The notes below the pieces were generated by a model. It saw only the letters and a list, made by a program, of their open reading frames with translations. It was not told where the DNA came from and did not search any database. Source: Natrinema sp. DC36 (GTDB taxonomy: Archaea; Halobacteriota; Halobacteria; Halobacteriales; Natrialbaceae). From it: DNA of 64,000 nt. Within the stretch, counting starts at the first letter, position 1. Every line of letters starts with the position of its first letter. Below are positions 34,541 through 43,294 of the stretch, piece by piece. Position numbers and translations under genes: made by a program. The DNA lies in contig NZ_CP084472.1 of the NCBI RefSeq assembly GCF_020405225.1, positions 3,782,001 through 3,846,000 on the forward strand, in the 5' to 3' direction.

Positions 34541-35575
34541 ATGGATCGGCCAATCGTCGCTTGCGTCCTCGCCGGCGGTATCGGTAGTCGGCTCTACCCC
34601 GCGAGCCGGAGCGACCGGCCGAAACAGTTCCTCGCGCTCGGCGGCGAGCGCTCGCTGCTCTCGCGGACGATGGATCGGACCGCGTTCGCCGACGAGCGCT
34701 ACGTCCTGACGCGCGACTCCTTTGCGGACGATATCCACGAGCACGCGCCCGAAGCGGGCGTACTGGTCGAACCCGACGGGAAGGACACCGGCCCGGCGCT
34801 GGTCTACGCCGCCTGGCGGCTCCGCGAGCGGTTCGATCGGGAGCCGGTCCTGCTCTGTCTTCCCAGCGACCACCACGTCGACGACGACGCGGCGTTCGCC
34901 GCACGGCTCGAGCGCGCAGCCGAAATAGCGGCCGAAACGGACGGACTCGTCACGCTGGGCGTCGAGCCGACGCGGCCGGCGACGGGCTACGGCTACATCG
35001 TTCCCGAACGGAGCGAGTTCGGCGAGCGCGGTGACTTCGGCGTCGTCGATCGTTTCACCGAGAAACCCGACCGCGACGATGCGACGGGCCTCCTCGAGTC
35101 CGGCGCGTACTGGAACGCCGGGATCTTCGCCTGGACGCCCGGGGCACTGTTGCGGGAGGCGCGTAACTCGCCGCTCGAACCGTTGGTCGACGCGCTCGAG
35201 GACGGCGATCCGGAGCGGGGCTTCGACGCGGTCGATCCGGTTAGCGTGGATTACGCGATCATGGAACGCGCGACTGACGCGTTCGTGACGCCGCTCTCGG
35301 TCGAGTGGGACGACCTCGGGACGTGGGACGCCGTCGGCCGAGCGCTCGAGACGAGCACTGACGACGACGCGGGGACCGATACCGTCGCGGGAGACGTCCT
35401 CTCGATCGATGCGGCGGACAACGTCGTCGCCGCGCCCGACTCGCACGTCTCACTGCTCGAGGTCGATGAGTTGATCGTCGCCGCGTTCGACGATCGGATC
35501 CTCGTCGCGCCGCGGGGAGCGTCCCAGCGGGTCCGTGCTGTGGTCGATCGGCTTCGGAAACGTGACGCGTTCTGA
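34541..35575 (+). CDS. Mannose-1-phosphate guanylyltransferase
   Basis: 344-residue nucleotidyltransferase making GDP-mannose for glycans or protein glycosylation. The N-terminal signature LAGGIGSRLYPASRSDRPKQF (residues 10-30) is diagnostic; LPSDHHV near 107 binds metal, and FTEKPD, YWNAGIFAW and VDYAIME with VEWDDLGTWD complete the type. The isomerase domain of bifunctional ManC is absent, so this is monofunctional. It follows a small unknown gene without a gap. Confidence 0.93.
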   Translation: MDRPIVACVLAGGIGSRLYPASRSDRPKQFLALGGERSLLSRTMDRTAFADERYVLTRDSFADDIHEHAPEAGVLVEPDGKDTGPALVYAAWRLRERFDREPVLLCLPSDHHVDDDAAFAARLERAAEIAAETDGLVTLGVEPTRPATGYGYIVPERSEFGERGDFGVVDRFTEKPDRDDATGLLESGAYWNAGIFAWTPGALLREARNSPLEPLVDALEDGDPERGFDAVDPVSVDYAIMERATDAFVTPLSVEWDDLGTWDAVGRALETSTDDDAGTDTVAGDVLSIDAADNVVAAPDSHVSLLEVDELIVAAFDDRILVAPRGASQRVRAVVDRLRKRDAF

Positions 35576-35723
35576 GAGAAGGGATCGTCGCCACCCGGGG
35601 CGGTTCGTGATTCTCGACTCGGTCGTGTTTCTCGGTCCTGTCTTCTGAACTGATGAGCTTCTACGATACTCCCGATGCGTAGTAACGTAGTAACCGGAGA
35701 ATCAAGCGAGAGCGGCGCGAGCC

Positions 35724-35933
35724 TCAGTTCGAGCTCGAGGGGTCGGTCTCGGCGTCACCGTTCGGCGGCCACGCCGCCCAGAGCACCAGCCCGAGGATGA
35801 GCACTGCGCCCAGCCCGAGCGACTCGAGGATGGACAGTTCGATGCCGAACCACGAGAGGGCCGTTCGGAGCTCGACGATGACCGGCACGAGGACGGCGAT
35901 GACGACCAACAGCGCGCCCTTCGAGATGCGCAT
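35724..35933 (-). CDS. cbaE: ba3-type oxidase small subunit (CbaE-like)
   Basis: 69-residue protein with two hydrophobic segments (about 7-24 and 35-56) and an acidic tail. Its ATG directly follows the stop codon of the oxidase subunit I gene. The position at the end of a D-B-A-E gene order is the same as in the Natronomonas pharaonis cytochrome ba3 operon, which is the basis for the name. Confidence 0.75.
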   Translation of the reverse strand: MRISKGALLVVIAVLVPVIVELRTALSWFGIELSILESLGLGAVLILGLVLWAAWPPNGDAETDPSSSN

Positions 35934-37685
35934 CTAGGGGAGCACCTCGCGGACGGACTCGAGGACGAGCGCGCGACCGGTCTCGATACCGAGCTGGAAG
36001 CCGTCGATATCGGAGCCGAACAGACCGCCCGAGTCGACGATGCTCGCCAGCGGGAGCGTGTACGCGAAGATCACGAGGACGACGGCGATCGCGGTCCAGA
36101 GCGCGAGGTTGTCGAGGATGGCCGGCGAGTCCTCGGGGCCCGAGAGCGTGCCGGCGAAGGTGTTGTCGGGGATCGCGTCGCTGGTCTCGTTGAACGAGGT
36201 CATGACCATGTTCAGGAGGAACAGGGCCAGCGACACGGTCAGTATCACCGCGCCGAGGGCGACCTGCGCGTTGATCTCGCCGACGGTGCCCACGGCGGGC
36301 TCGAACTCGAAGCCCTGGTACTGCGGTTCGGCGGTCCGGCGGGGCATCCCGAACAGTCCGGATCGGTGCATCGCGTTCGACATGAACGTCATTCCGATAA
36401 ACCAGAGCAGTACCTGCCCCAGCGCGACCGATCGGTTCCAGAGTTCCTTGCCGGTCAGCTGCGGAATGAACCAGTAGGCGGCCGCCATGAAGGTCAGCGC
36501 GACGGCGGTGCCGACGGTCAGGTGGAAGTGGCCGACGACCCACCACGTGTTGTGGACGAGGTAGTTGATGTTCATCCCCGCGTTGATCATGCCGGAGAAG
36601 CCGGCCGCGGCGAACATCAGCCCCGCGAGCGCCATGCCGGTGAAGACCGGATCGCGCCAGGGTAGCGCGGTGAGCCAGCCGACGTAGCCCTCGCCGCCGC
36701 GCTGGCGCGCGCCGTGTTCCATGCTGGCGACGACGGTAAAGGCGGTGAGCAGGCTCGGCAGGAGGAGGAACATCGTGTTCGTCATCGCGATGAACTTGAA
36801 CCCTTCAGCGATGCCCGGATCCAGATACTGGTGGTGAATGCCCAGCGGCGTCGAGAGCAACAGGAATAGCACGAAGACGACGCGTGCGAGCGGGTCGCTG
36901 AACAGTTTGCCGCCGGAGAACTTCGGCAACATCGTGTACCACAGGATGTACGTCGGCATGAGCCAGAAGTAGACGACGGCGTGGCCGAAGTACCAGAACA
37001 GCGTTCTGGTCAACAGCGGATTGACGGAGTCGACGATCCCCAGCGACCACGGCAGCAAGAAGGCGAGGATCGAAATCGCGACGCCGAGCGTACAGATGTA
37101 CCAGAACAGCGTCGTCGTCAACACCATGAACGTCGGGAGCGGGATCCGTTCGTCGGGGTTCTCGCTCCGCCAGGCCCACCACGTCCGGAACCAGTCGACC
37201 CCGGCGAGCCAGGAGCCGACGACGAACAGCACCAGCCCGACGTAGAAGAGGGGATGTGCCTGCAGCGGCGCGTAGAACGTAAAGAGGACGTCCGCGTACA
37301 GTTCCGAGCCGAGTACCACGGGCGGCTCCTCGAGGAATCCGGCGAAGATCGTGACGCCGACCAGCACCGTTCCGACCACCATCATGGCGTACCAGCCCCA
37401 CGTGAAGCGAATGTCCTCGACGCCGCGCTCGAGGCTGGTCGTCACCGCCCAGGTGAAGATCCCCACGAGGAAGAAGATCGTGAACGAAATCGCCAGCAAG
37501 ACGCCGTGGGCGGTCAGGACGGTGTAGTAGTCCGGCGACTCGAGAAACCGGAAGACGTCCGTCCGGTGGAGCGCCTGCACGAGGCCGAGCGTCCCGCCGA
37601 TCGCCAGCGCGATGAACGAGCTCCAGAACGCCGCCTTGATCACGCGCGCTTCGGTCGGGAACTGGTCGACGTAGGCGTTACGCAT
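35934..37685 (-). CDS. cbaA: Cytochrome c oxidase subunit I, ba3 (B) type
   Basis: 583-residue heme-copper oxidase core with 13 or so membrane helices. Heme and copper ligands are visible: TAHGVLLAIS near 59, FGHAVVYFWLMP near 229 (CuB histidine and the YFW motif), TPLGIHHQYLDP near 281 (CuB histidine pair) and VVGHFHLTVGTA near 385 (heme histidines). It reduces O2 and pumps protons, taking electrons from subunit II. The start overlaps the subunit II gene by 8 bases; ATG 37685 fits the MRNAYVDQFPTEA N-terminus. Confidence 0.96.
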   Translation of the reverse strand: MRNAYVDQFPTEARVIKAAFWSSFIALAIGGTLGLVQALHRTDVFRFLESPDYYTVLTAHGVLLAISFTIFFLVGIFTWAVTTSLERGVEDIRFTWGWYAMMVVGTVLVGVTIFAGFLEEPPVVLGSELYADVLFTFYAPLQAHPLFYVGLVLFVVGSWLAGVDWFRTWWAWRSENPDERIPLPTFMVLTTTLFWYICTLGVAISILAFLLPWSLGIVDSVNPLLTRTLFWYFGHAVVYFWLMPTYILWYTMLPKFSGGKLFSDPLARVVFVLFLLLSTPLGIHHQYLDPGIAEGFKFIAMTNTMFLLLPSLLTAFTVVASMEHGARQRGGEGYVGWLTALPWRDPVFTGMALAGLMFAAAGFSGMINAGMNINYLVHNTWWVVGHFHLTVGTAVALTFMAAAYWFIPQLTGKELWNRSVALGQVLLWFIGMTFMSNAMHRSGLFGMPRRTAEPQYQGFEFEPAVGTVGEINAQVALGAVILTVSLALFLLNMVMTSFNETSDAIPDNTFAGTLSGPEDSPAILDNLALWTAIAVVLVIFAYTLPLASIVDSGGLFGSDIDGFQLGIETGRALVLESVREVLP

Positions 37686-38490
37686 CGCCGTCACCCCCGT
37701 CGGAACCGCCGTCACCGCCGGCGGTTGCGTCGGTGACCGAGAGCGTTCCGGTCTCCTCGTAGCCGTCGACGGTGACCGTCCAGTCGTACTCGCCCGGCCC
37801 CAGATCGGCGGTGTCGACCGGGAACTCGACGGTCTCGCTACCGTCGCCCGAAACCGTGATTTCGCGCTCATCCGTCTGGTCGCCGATCTCGAGGGTCGCC
37901 GTCGTCTCGAGGTCGGTCTGCATCCCGTTTGTCACGGTCGCGTTGATCGTCGTCTCGTTACCCGCCGCGACCTCGTCGGGGGCCTCGACGGACAGCTCGG
38001 TCAGGTCGAACTCGTCTTCGGGAACGACGTTCAGTTTGCCCTCCATCGTGTGGTGGAACTCCCCACAGTACTCGTTACAGAGAATGCCGTACTCCCCCGG
38101 TTCGTCGAACCGGACGGTCATCTCCGAGACCTGCCCGGGGACGACCATCGTGTTGACGTTCGTCCCGACGACGGAGAAGCTGTGTGTCACGTCTAGGCTC
38201 GTAACGTAAAACGTGACCTCGCTGTTGGCCGGCACCTCGATCTCGCTCGGTGAATACGACCACGCCTGCGCGATGACGGCCACTTCGTACTCGTTGCCGC
38301 CGACGTGTTCGACGCCGGGCTCGTCGAACCGCTCGTCGTCGCCGACAGCGTCCGGACTGATGTCACCGCCCTCGTCGTTTATCATCGCGATGCCGGGGCC
38401 GATCGCGCCGTACGTGATCGTCGCGATGAAGCCGACGATCAACACCATCGACGCGACCAGCCAGACCTTCTCGTAGGTATGAATGTTCAC
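37678..38490 (-). CDS. cbaB: Cytochrome ba3 oxidase subunit II with C-terminal extra domain
   Basis: 270 residues. One N-terminal helix (about 9-33) anchors a cupredoxin domain with the CuA ligands His103 (THSFSVVG), Cys138 and Cys142 (CNEYCGEFHHTM), His146 and Met149. After residue 162 there is an additional beta-rich domain of about 90 residues resembling CARDB-type Ig-like modules, then a Gly/Asp tail. The GTG start at 38490 overlaps the cbaD stop (GTGA). It receives electrons, probably from a halocyanin. Confidence 0.93.
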   Translation of the reverse strand: MNIHTYEKVWLVASMVLIVGFIATITYGAIGPGIAMINDEGGDISPDAVGDDERFDEPGVEHVGGNEYEVAVIAQAWSYSPSEIEVPANSEVTFYVTSLDVTHSFSVVGTNVNTMVVPGQVSEMTVRFDEPGEYGILCNEYCGEFHHTMEGKLNVVPEDEFDLTELSVEAPDEVAAGNETTINATVTNGMQTDLETTATLEIGDQTDEREITVSGDGSETVEFPVDTADLGPGEYDWTVTVDGYEETGTLSVTDATAGGDGGSDGGDGDA

Positions 38491-38711
38491 GCCAGTCCCA
38501 CCACCGTGAGCAGCGCGCCGACCACGGTCGGGCCGTTCCCGAGGAACTCGACGAAGTACATGAACAGCCACAGCAATACCAGTATCACGAAGTAGATCCC
38601 GATCAGGACCAGCGTCCCGATCGGATCGTACTCGTCGTGACCGATCGTCCGAACGTGTTCGGGATCCTGTTGCTGCGTTCCAGGATCCTGTTGGTGTGTT
38701 TGAGAGCTCAT
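38487..38711 (-). CDS. cbaD: ba3 oxidase small membrane subunit CbaD
   Basis: 74 residues. A polar N-terminus with a repeated HQQDPGTQQQDPEH segment leads into two hydrophobic stretches (about 32-53 and 58-73). It is the first gene of the cbaD-B-A-E operon and its stop overlaps the GTG of cbaB. The name rests on operon order; small oxidase subunits are poorly conserved. Confidence 0.78.
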   Translation of the reverse strand: MSSQTHQQDPGTQQQDPEHVRTIGHDEYDPIGTLVLIGIYFVILVLLWLFMYFVEFLGNGPTVVGALLTVVGLA

Positions 38712-38810
38712 ACGGATGAGTAGGGGAAGGTAGTGACTTACCGCCAGCCGTTATTCCCGAACCGTGAAAATAGCTGAGGGCATTAAACGTTAGTCGCTCC
38801 CAGTACCGGT

Positions 38811-39041
38811 ATGGCTCTCGAGACAGTTGCGCCCCGACTCGCGGCGACCGCGGGGCTACTCGCTATCGTCCCAGTACTCATCTACGGCGTCACCGACTCG
38901 GGACTCGCCGGTGCCGTCAGCGCAGTCAACGTGGTCCTCATCATCGGCTCGCTGTACCTCGCGATGTCGCCGGTCGAGGGAACGCACGCCGACGGCCACG
39001 GACAGGACCACGATGGCGACGGAAACGGCACAGCCGGTTGA
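38811..39041 (+). CDS. Small two-helix membrane protein beside the ba3 operon
   Basis: 76 residues with two hydrophobic segments (about 8-26 and 32-52) and a His/Asp-rich tail (HADGHGQDHDGDG) that could bind copper or simply be halophilic. It is divergent from cbaD with 99 bp between them and heads a run leading to the copper-delivery genes. It is likely an accessory subunit or assembly factor of the oxidase. Confidence 0.7.
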   Translation: MALETVAPRLAATAGLLAIVPVLIYGVTDSGLAGAVSAVNVVLIIGSLYLAMSPVEGTHADGHGQDHDGDGNGTAG

Positions 39042-39162
39042 GCCGCCCCACCAGATGACGCTCGCCGTACTCGAACCGACACCGCTCGTGACCCGCTCGC
39101 ACGCGTATCGACACCGATCGTGACCGCTCCGCCCGTGACCGTCCATAACCGTTCGTAATTTC

Positions 39163-40029
39163 ATGTCAGTCGCATCGACCGCCTCCGTACTCGGCGCGCC
39201 ACCCGAATACGGCCGGCTTTCGGCCGCCCCTCCGCTGATCGGAGCCACGGGAACGGGGACCGGACTCGAGGGTGTGAACCTGCTCGTGCTCTTCGTCGTC
39301 GGACTCCTCGCCGGCGCGCACTGTCTGGGAATGTGCGGGCCGCTCGTGACGACCTACGCCGACCGAATCGGGGGCGCGAGCGACAAGCGCCGCGACGATA
39401 CGCTCACCGGGTACGAGGTGCGCCAGCACGCCCTGTTTAACCTCGGTCGAACGGCCAGTTACGCGACCGTCGGCGGCCTGTTCGGCCTGCTGGGCGCGGT
39501 CACGATCGCCTCGAGCGAGGCCGTCGCCGCGGTCGGCGACGGCGTCAGGGGCGCGACGGGGATCCTCGTCGGGATCGCGATCATCGCGAGCGGGCTCTAT
39601 TACGTGCGGGGGCGGACTGCTATTCCTGGCCACGACCTCCCCGTCGTCGGCGCGTTGTTCCGCCGCCTCTCGGGGCTGCTCTCGAGTCGGGTCGATCGAC
39701 TCGCGACGTCACCGGGGATCGCGGCGCTCGGCGCGGTCCACGGGCTCATGCCGTGTCCGATTATCTACCCGGCCTACCTCTACGCCTTCTCGCTCGGCTC
39801 ACCGACGCGCGGAGCGCTTTCGCTGGCCGTCCTCGGACTCGGAACGATCCCGACGCTGTTCGCCTACGGCACCGTCATGACCACGATCGGCGCGGAGACG
39901 CGCGTGCGGCTCCACCGCGGGCTGGGCGCAGCGTTCATCGTTCTCGGCTACATTCCCCTCTCGCACGGACTGATGCTGTACGGAATCCACCTGCCGCACG
40001 TACCACTGCCGTACACCCCACTGTTCTAA
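39163..40029 (+). CDS. Sulfite exporter TauE/SafE-type (CcoH/UreH-like) membrane protein
   Basis: 288-residue membrane protein with about six to seven helices. GAHCLGMCGPLV near 51-62 and HGLMPCPIIYPAYLYAF near 192 are the duplicated Cys-containing motifs of the COG2836 family, often found beside CcoI/FixI ATPases. It probably helps metal (copper) transfer for oxidase assembly. It is followed after 2 bp by the P-type ATPase gene, so the pair is co-transcribed. Confidence 0.85.
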   Translation: MSVASTASVLGAPPEYGRLSAAPPLIGATGTGTGLEGVNLLVLFVVGLLAGAHCLGMCGPLVTTYADRIGGASDKRRDDTLTGYEVRQHALFNLGRTASYATVGGLFGLLGAVTIASSEAVAAVGDGVRGATGILVGIAIIASGLYYVRGRTAIPGHDLPVVGALFRRLSGLLSSRVDRLATSPGIAALGAVHGLMPCPIIYPAYLYAFSLGSPTRGALSLAVLGLGTIPTLFAYGTVMTTIGAETRVRLHRGLGAAFIVLGYIPLSHGLMLYGIHLPHVPLPYTPLF

Positions 40030-40031
40030 CG

Positions 40032-42587
40032 ATGGTACGGGACTCACCGCCGACCGAGCGCTCGTCGGCAGCCGCGACGAAGACCGACGGCTCGAGCGCG
40101 GCCGGCGAACCGAGCGTCGATACCGACACCTGCGACCTCTGTGACCTGCCGACCCCCGCAGAGCCGATCACCGCCGCCGCCGACGTGACCGGGACCTTTT
40201 GCTGCCGGGGCTGTCTCGAGGTCCACCGAACCCTCGAGCGAGCGAACGACGCGCCGGACGAGTCGGCGGTGCAGTCGAGGCTCGACCGGCCAGACCGGGC
40301 CGGGGACGACCGCGACCGCGATCGCAATCTCGACGACCTCGACGGCGAGGACGCCTTCCTCGCGGTCGAGGGGATGCACTGCTCGACGTGTGAGGCCTTC
40401 CTCGAGACGACCGCCGAGCGCGAACCGGGGGTTCTCGGCGCCACGGCGAGCTACGCGACGGACACGATCCGGCTCGTCTACGATCCCGACCGACTCGCGG
40501 CCGACGACCTCCCCGATCTCGTCTCCGGCTACGGCTACGCGGCGTCCGATCGATCGGCCGCCGCCGGCGACGCGGGAGCCGACGACGGCCTCGCCCCGCT
40601 CTTGCTGGGTGGCTTCTTCGGGATGATGGTCATGGTGTGGTACGTCCTGTTTCTCTACCCGACCTACTTCGGCCTCGAGCCGGTCGCCGACTTCGGCGGC
40701 TACGAGACCGCCTTTCTCTCGGCGAATATCTGGCTGTTCACGTCGTTCATCCTCTTCTACACCGGCTACCCGATCCTTCGGGGTGCGTTCGTCAGCCTTC
40801 GGGCGGGACGGCCGAACATGGATCTGCTCGTGGCGACGGCCGCGCTCGGCTCGTACGGCTACAGCGCGGTCGCGGTACTGCTCGGTCACAGCCACCTCTA
40901 CTTCGATGTCACCGTCGCGATCGTCCTCGTCGTCACCGCGGGCACCCACTACGAGAAGTCGGTCAAGCGCCGCGCGACCGGACTGCTCGCCGAACTGACT
41001 GAACAGCAGGTCGACGAGGCCCGCCTCGAGAGCGGCGAGACCGTCCCGATCGAGGCCGTCGCGCCCGGCGACCGGCTCCTCGTTCGGCCCGGCGAGCGGG
41101 TTCCCCTCGACGGCGAGATCCGAGAGGGGTCCGCCGCCGTCGACGAGTCGCTGATCACCGGCGAATCACTGCCCGTCGGGAAGGAGCCCGGCGATTTCGT
41201 CCGCGGTGGCACCGTCGTCACCGACGCCCCGATCGTCATCGCGGTCGGCGACGAGGCCGAGAGCACCCTCGATCGGCTCGTCTCCCTGCTCTGGTCGATT
41301 CAGAGCTCGCGGCCGGGCGTCCAGCGGCTCGCGGACAAACTCGCGACCGTCTTCGTTCCGCTGGTCGTCGTTCTCGCCGTCGGGGCGGCCGCCGTCTCGC
41401 TCGCGACCGGCTCGAGCGCGTCGACGGCATTGTTGCTCGGGCTGACGGTCGTGATCGTCTCCTGTCCGTGCGCGCTCGGGCTCGCGACCCCGCTGGCGAT
41501 CGCCGCGGGCGTCCAGACCGCCGCCGAGCGGGGGATCGTCGTCGCCGCGGAGACGATCTTCGAGGACGCGCCAGACATCGACGTGGTCGTCCTCGACAAG
41601 ACGGGAACGCTCACGACGGGGACGATGACCGTCGAGGACGTTCACGCGGTCGACGACGGCGACGACATGGTAGGCGAGAGCGACGACGGTAACGAGAGCG
41701 TTCACGCGATCGACGACGGCGACGAGGGTGTGAGTAACCGGGACGCCGACGAACTACTTCGGCGCGCCGGTGCGGTCGAAGCGCTCTCCGAGCATCCGAT
41801 CGCGCAAGCCGTGGCCGACGCCGCGGCCGATCGCGCGGCGGCCGACACCGTCGCGAAACGCGCCGTCGAGGAATTCGAGCACGCCGACCGCGGTGTCAGC
41901 GGCCTCGTCGACGGCGAGCGCGTCGTCGTCGGCCACCCCGACTTCCTCCGGGAGCGCGGGCTCGCGGTTCCCGACTCCCTCGAGCCGCGGATCGACGACG
42001 CTCGCGCGGCCGGCCGCGTCCCGGCCGTCGTCGGCTGGGACGATCGGGCTCGCGGTCTCATCGTCGTCGGGGACTCGCCCCGCGAGGAACTGGACGACGC
42101 GCTCGAGACGCTCGCCGACGGGCGCGAGGTCGTCGTCCTCACCGGCGACGAGGGATCGGCGACCGAGGCGTTTCGCTCGCTCGAGGACGTCGATCAGATC
42201 TTCGCCGGCGTGCCGCCGGAAGCGAAGGCCGAAACGGTCGACCGGCTCCGGGCTCGAGGAACGGTCGCGATGGTCGGCGACGGGAGCAACGACGCGCCCG
42301 CGCTGGCCGCCGCGGACGTCGGGATCGCGATGGGCGGCGGGACCCAGCTCGCGACCGACGCGGCCGACGCGGTGATCGTCGGCGACGATCTCACGGCCGT
42401 CGCGGAGACGTTCGACGTCGCGACGAGCACCCATCGGCGGATCCGTCAGAACCTCGGCTGGGCCTTCGCCTACAACGCGGTCGCGATCCCGCTGGCGGTC
42501 GCCGGCCTCCTGAATCCGCTGTTCGCCGCCGTCGCGATGGCCGCGAGCAGCGCGCTGGTCGTCTGTAACTCCGCGCGTTCGATGTGA
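40032..42587 (+). CDS. Copper-translocating P-type ATPase (CcoI/FixI type)
   Basis: 851-residue P1B ATPase. The N-terminus has a CDLC...FCCRGC metal-binding region (Cys34, 37, 57, 58, 61) typical of CcoI, then an HMA domain with GMHCSTC (114-120). Eight helices include the ion motif SCPCALGLATP. Functional motifs are TGES, DKTGTLTTG, HPIAQAV, GDGSNDAPAL. An Asp/Gly-rich insertion with a near-repeated VHAVDDGD/VHAIDDGD follows the phosphorylation site. Likely role: copper export for ba3 oxidase CuA/CuB assembly. Confidence 0.95.
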   Translation: MVRDSPPTERSSAAATKTDGSSAAGEPSVDTDTCDLCDLPTPAEPITAAADVTGTFCCRGCLEVHRTLERANDAPDESAVQSRLDRPDRAGDDRDRDRNLDDLDGEDAFLAVEGMHCSTCEAFLETTAEREPGVLGATASYATDTIRLVYDPDRLAADDLPDLVSGYGYAASDRSAAAGDAGADDGLAPLLLGGFFGMMVMVWYVLFLYPTYFGLEPVADFGGYETAFLSANIWLFTSFILFYTGYPILRGAFVSLRAGRPNMDLLVATAALGSYGYSAVAVLLGHSHLYFDVTVAIVLVVTAGTHYEKSVKRRATGLLAELTEQQVDEARLESGETVPIEAVAPGDRLLVRPGERVPLDGEIREGSAAVDESLITGESLPVGKEPGDFVRGGTVVTDAPIVIAVGDEAESTLDRLVSLLWSIQSSRPGVQRLADKLATVFVPLVVVLAVGAAAVSLATGSSASTALLLGLTVVIVSCPCALGLATPLAIAAGVQTAAERGIVVAAETIFEDAPDIDVVVLDKTGTLTTGTMTVEDVHAVDDGDDMVGESDDGNESVHAIDDGDEGVSNRDADELLRRAGAVEALSEHPIAQAVADAAADRAAADTVAKRAVEEFEHADRGVSGLVDGERVVVGHPDFLRERGLAVPDSLEPRIDDARAAGRVPAVVGWDDRARGLIVVGDSPREELDDALETLADGREVVVLTGDEGSATEAFRSLEDVDQIFAGVPPEAKAETVDRLRARGTVAMVGDGSNDAPALAAADVGIAMGGGTQLATDAADAVIVGDDLTAVAETFDVATSTHRRIRQNLGWAFAYNAVAIPLAVAGLLNPLFAAVAMAASSALVVCNSARSM

Positions 42588-42653
42588 GAGTCTCGGTTAC
42601 GCGAGTGACACAGCGGACCCGAGTTCCGACGCGGTGGGTCGATCGTCGCGGGA

Positions 42654-42890
42654 CTACTCGTCGTTGCTATCGACCGTCACGACGCGCTCGACTTCACGGC
42701 GCTCGCCGTCCTCGTAGACGTAGGTCGCGTCGTCGTCCTCGTCGCGCGTCGCCCGATGGCTCCCGTCACAGAACGGAAACGAGTCCGACAGTCCGCACTG
42801 ACAGACCGCGATGTCCCCCTTTTCGTCGTCAATATCGGACGGGTCGAGTCTCCGTGGCCCGCTGTCCTCGAGTTCGACCAGTCGTGTCAT
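42654..42890 (-). CDS. CDGSH iron-sulfur domain protein
   Basis: 78 residues. The cluster-binding sequence CQCGLSDSFPFCDGSHR (from about residue 30) supplies three cysteines and one histidine for a 2Fe-2S cluster, as in mitoNEET-type proteins. The C-terminus is acidic. Function is probably redox or cluster transfer. It is convergent with the P-type ATPase gene, 66 bp away. Confidence 0.93.
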   Translation of the reverse strand: MTRLVELEDSGPRRLDPSDIDDEKGDIAVCQCGLSDSFPFCDGSHRATRDEDDDATYVYEDGERREVERVVTVDSNDE

Positions 42891-42979
42891 CGGGCACGTC
42901 TCGGGCCGCCGCGTTCAAAACGCTTCGCTCGAGTCGAGATAACGCTCTCGAGTCCGGTTTAGCCGCTCACTATCTCCTG

Positions 42980-43238
42980 TGAATGGAACAGTGGGTTCTG
43001 CTAGTGACTGAGTGAGATGAAGCGACCTGCTATCGTGGCAACAGGGAATCGCCACGCCCTCCCCAGCCGATTTCTGCTCACGGGCGCGCAGCGCCCGATC
43101 GCATGGTTCGCGGAACCGAAGGTTCCGCGCTAACGCTCACGCCTCCGGCGTTCGCTCATCCCTCGCGCAACGTCATCGGCCACCCTCACTGACGTTCGGC
43201 CGGCCGACAGCGCGCGCCACCGCATGCCGGTTAGCTGG
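42980..43238 (+). repeat. Dispersed repeat family B, copy 1
   Basis: A 259-bp non-coding stretch filling most of the 42891-43294 gap. It shares with copy 2 (47825-48269) the start GAATGGAACAGTG/GGATGGAACGGTG, the block TGCTATCGTGG...CAGGGAAT...CCACGCCCTCCCCAGCC and the end AGCGCGCGCCACCGCA. Between are short hairpins (GGGCGCGCAGCGCCC, GCGGAACCGAAGGTTCCGC). No ORF supports a transposase. Confidence 0.65.
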
Positions 43239-43294
43239 TATCGAGTGATCCGCGGTTTCCCCGTACTCACCGGTAGTCTCTCATCCACTGCTTT

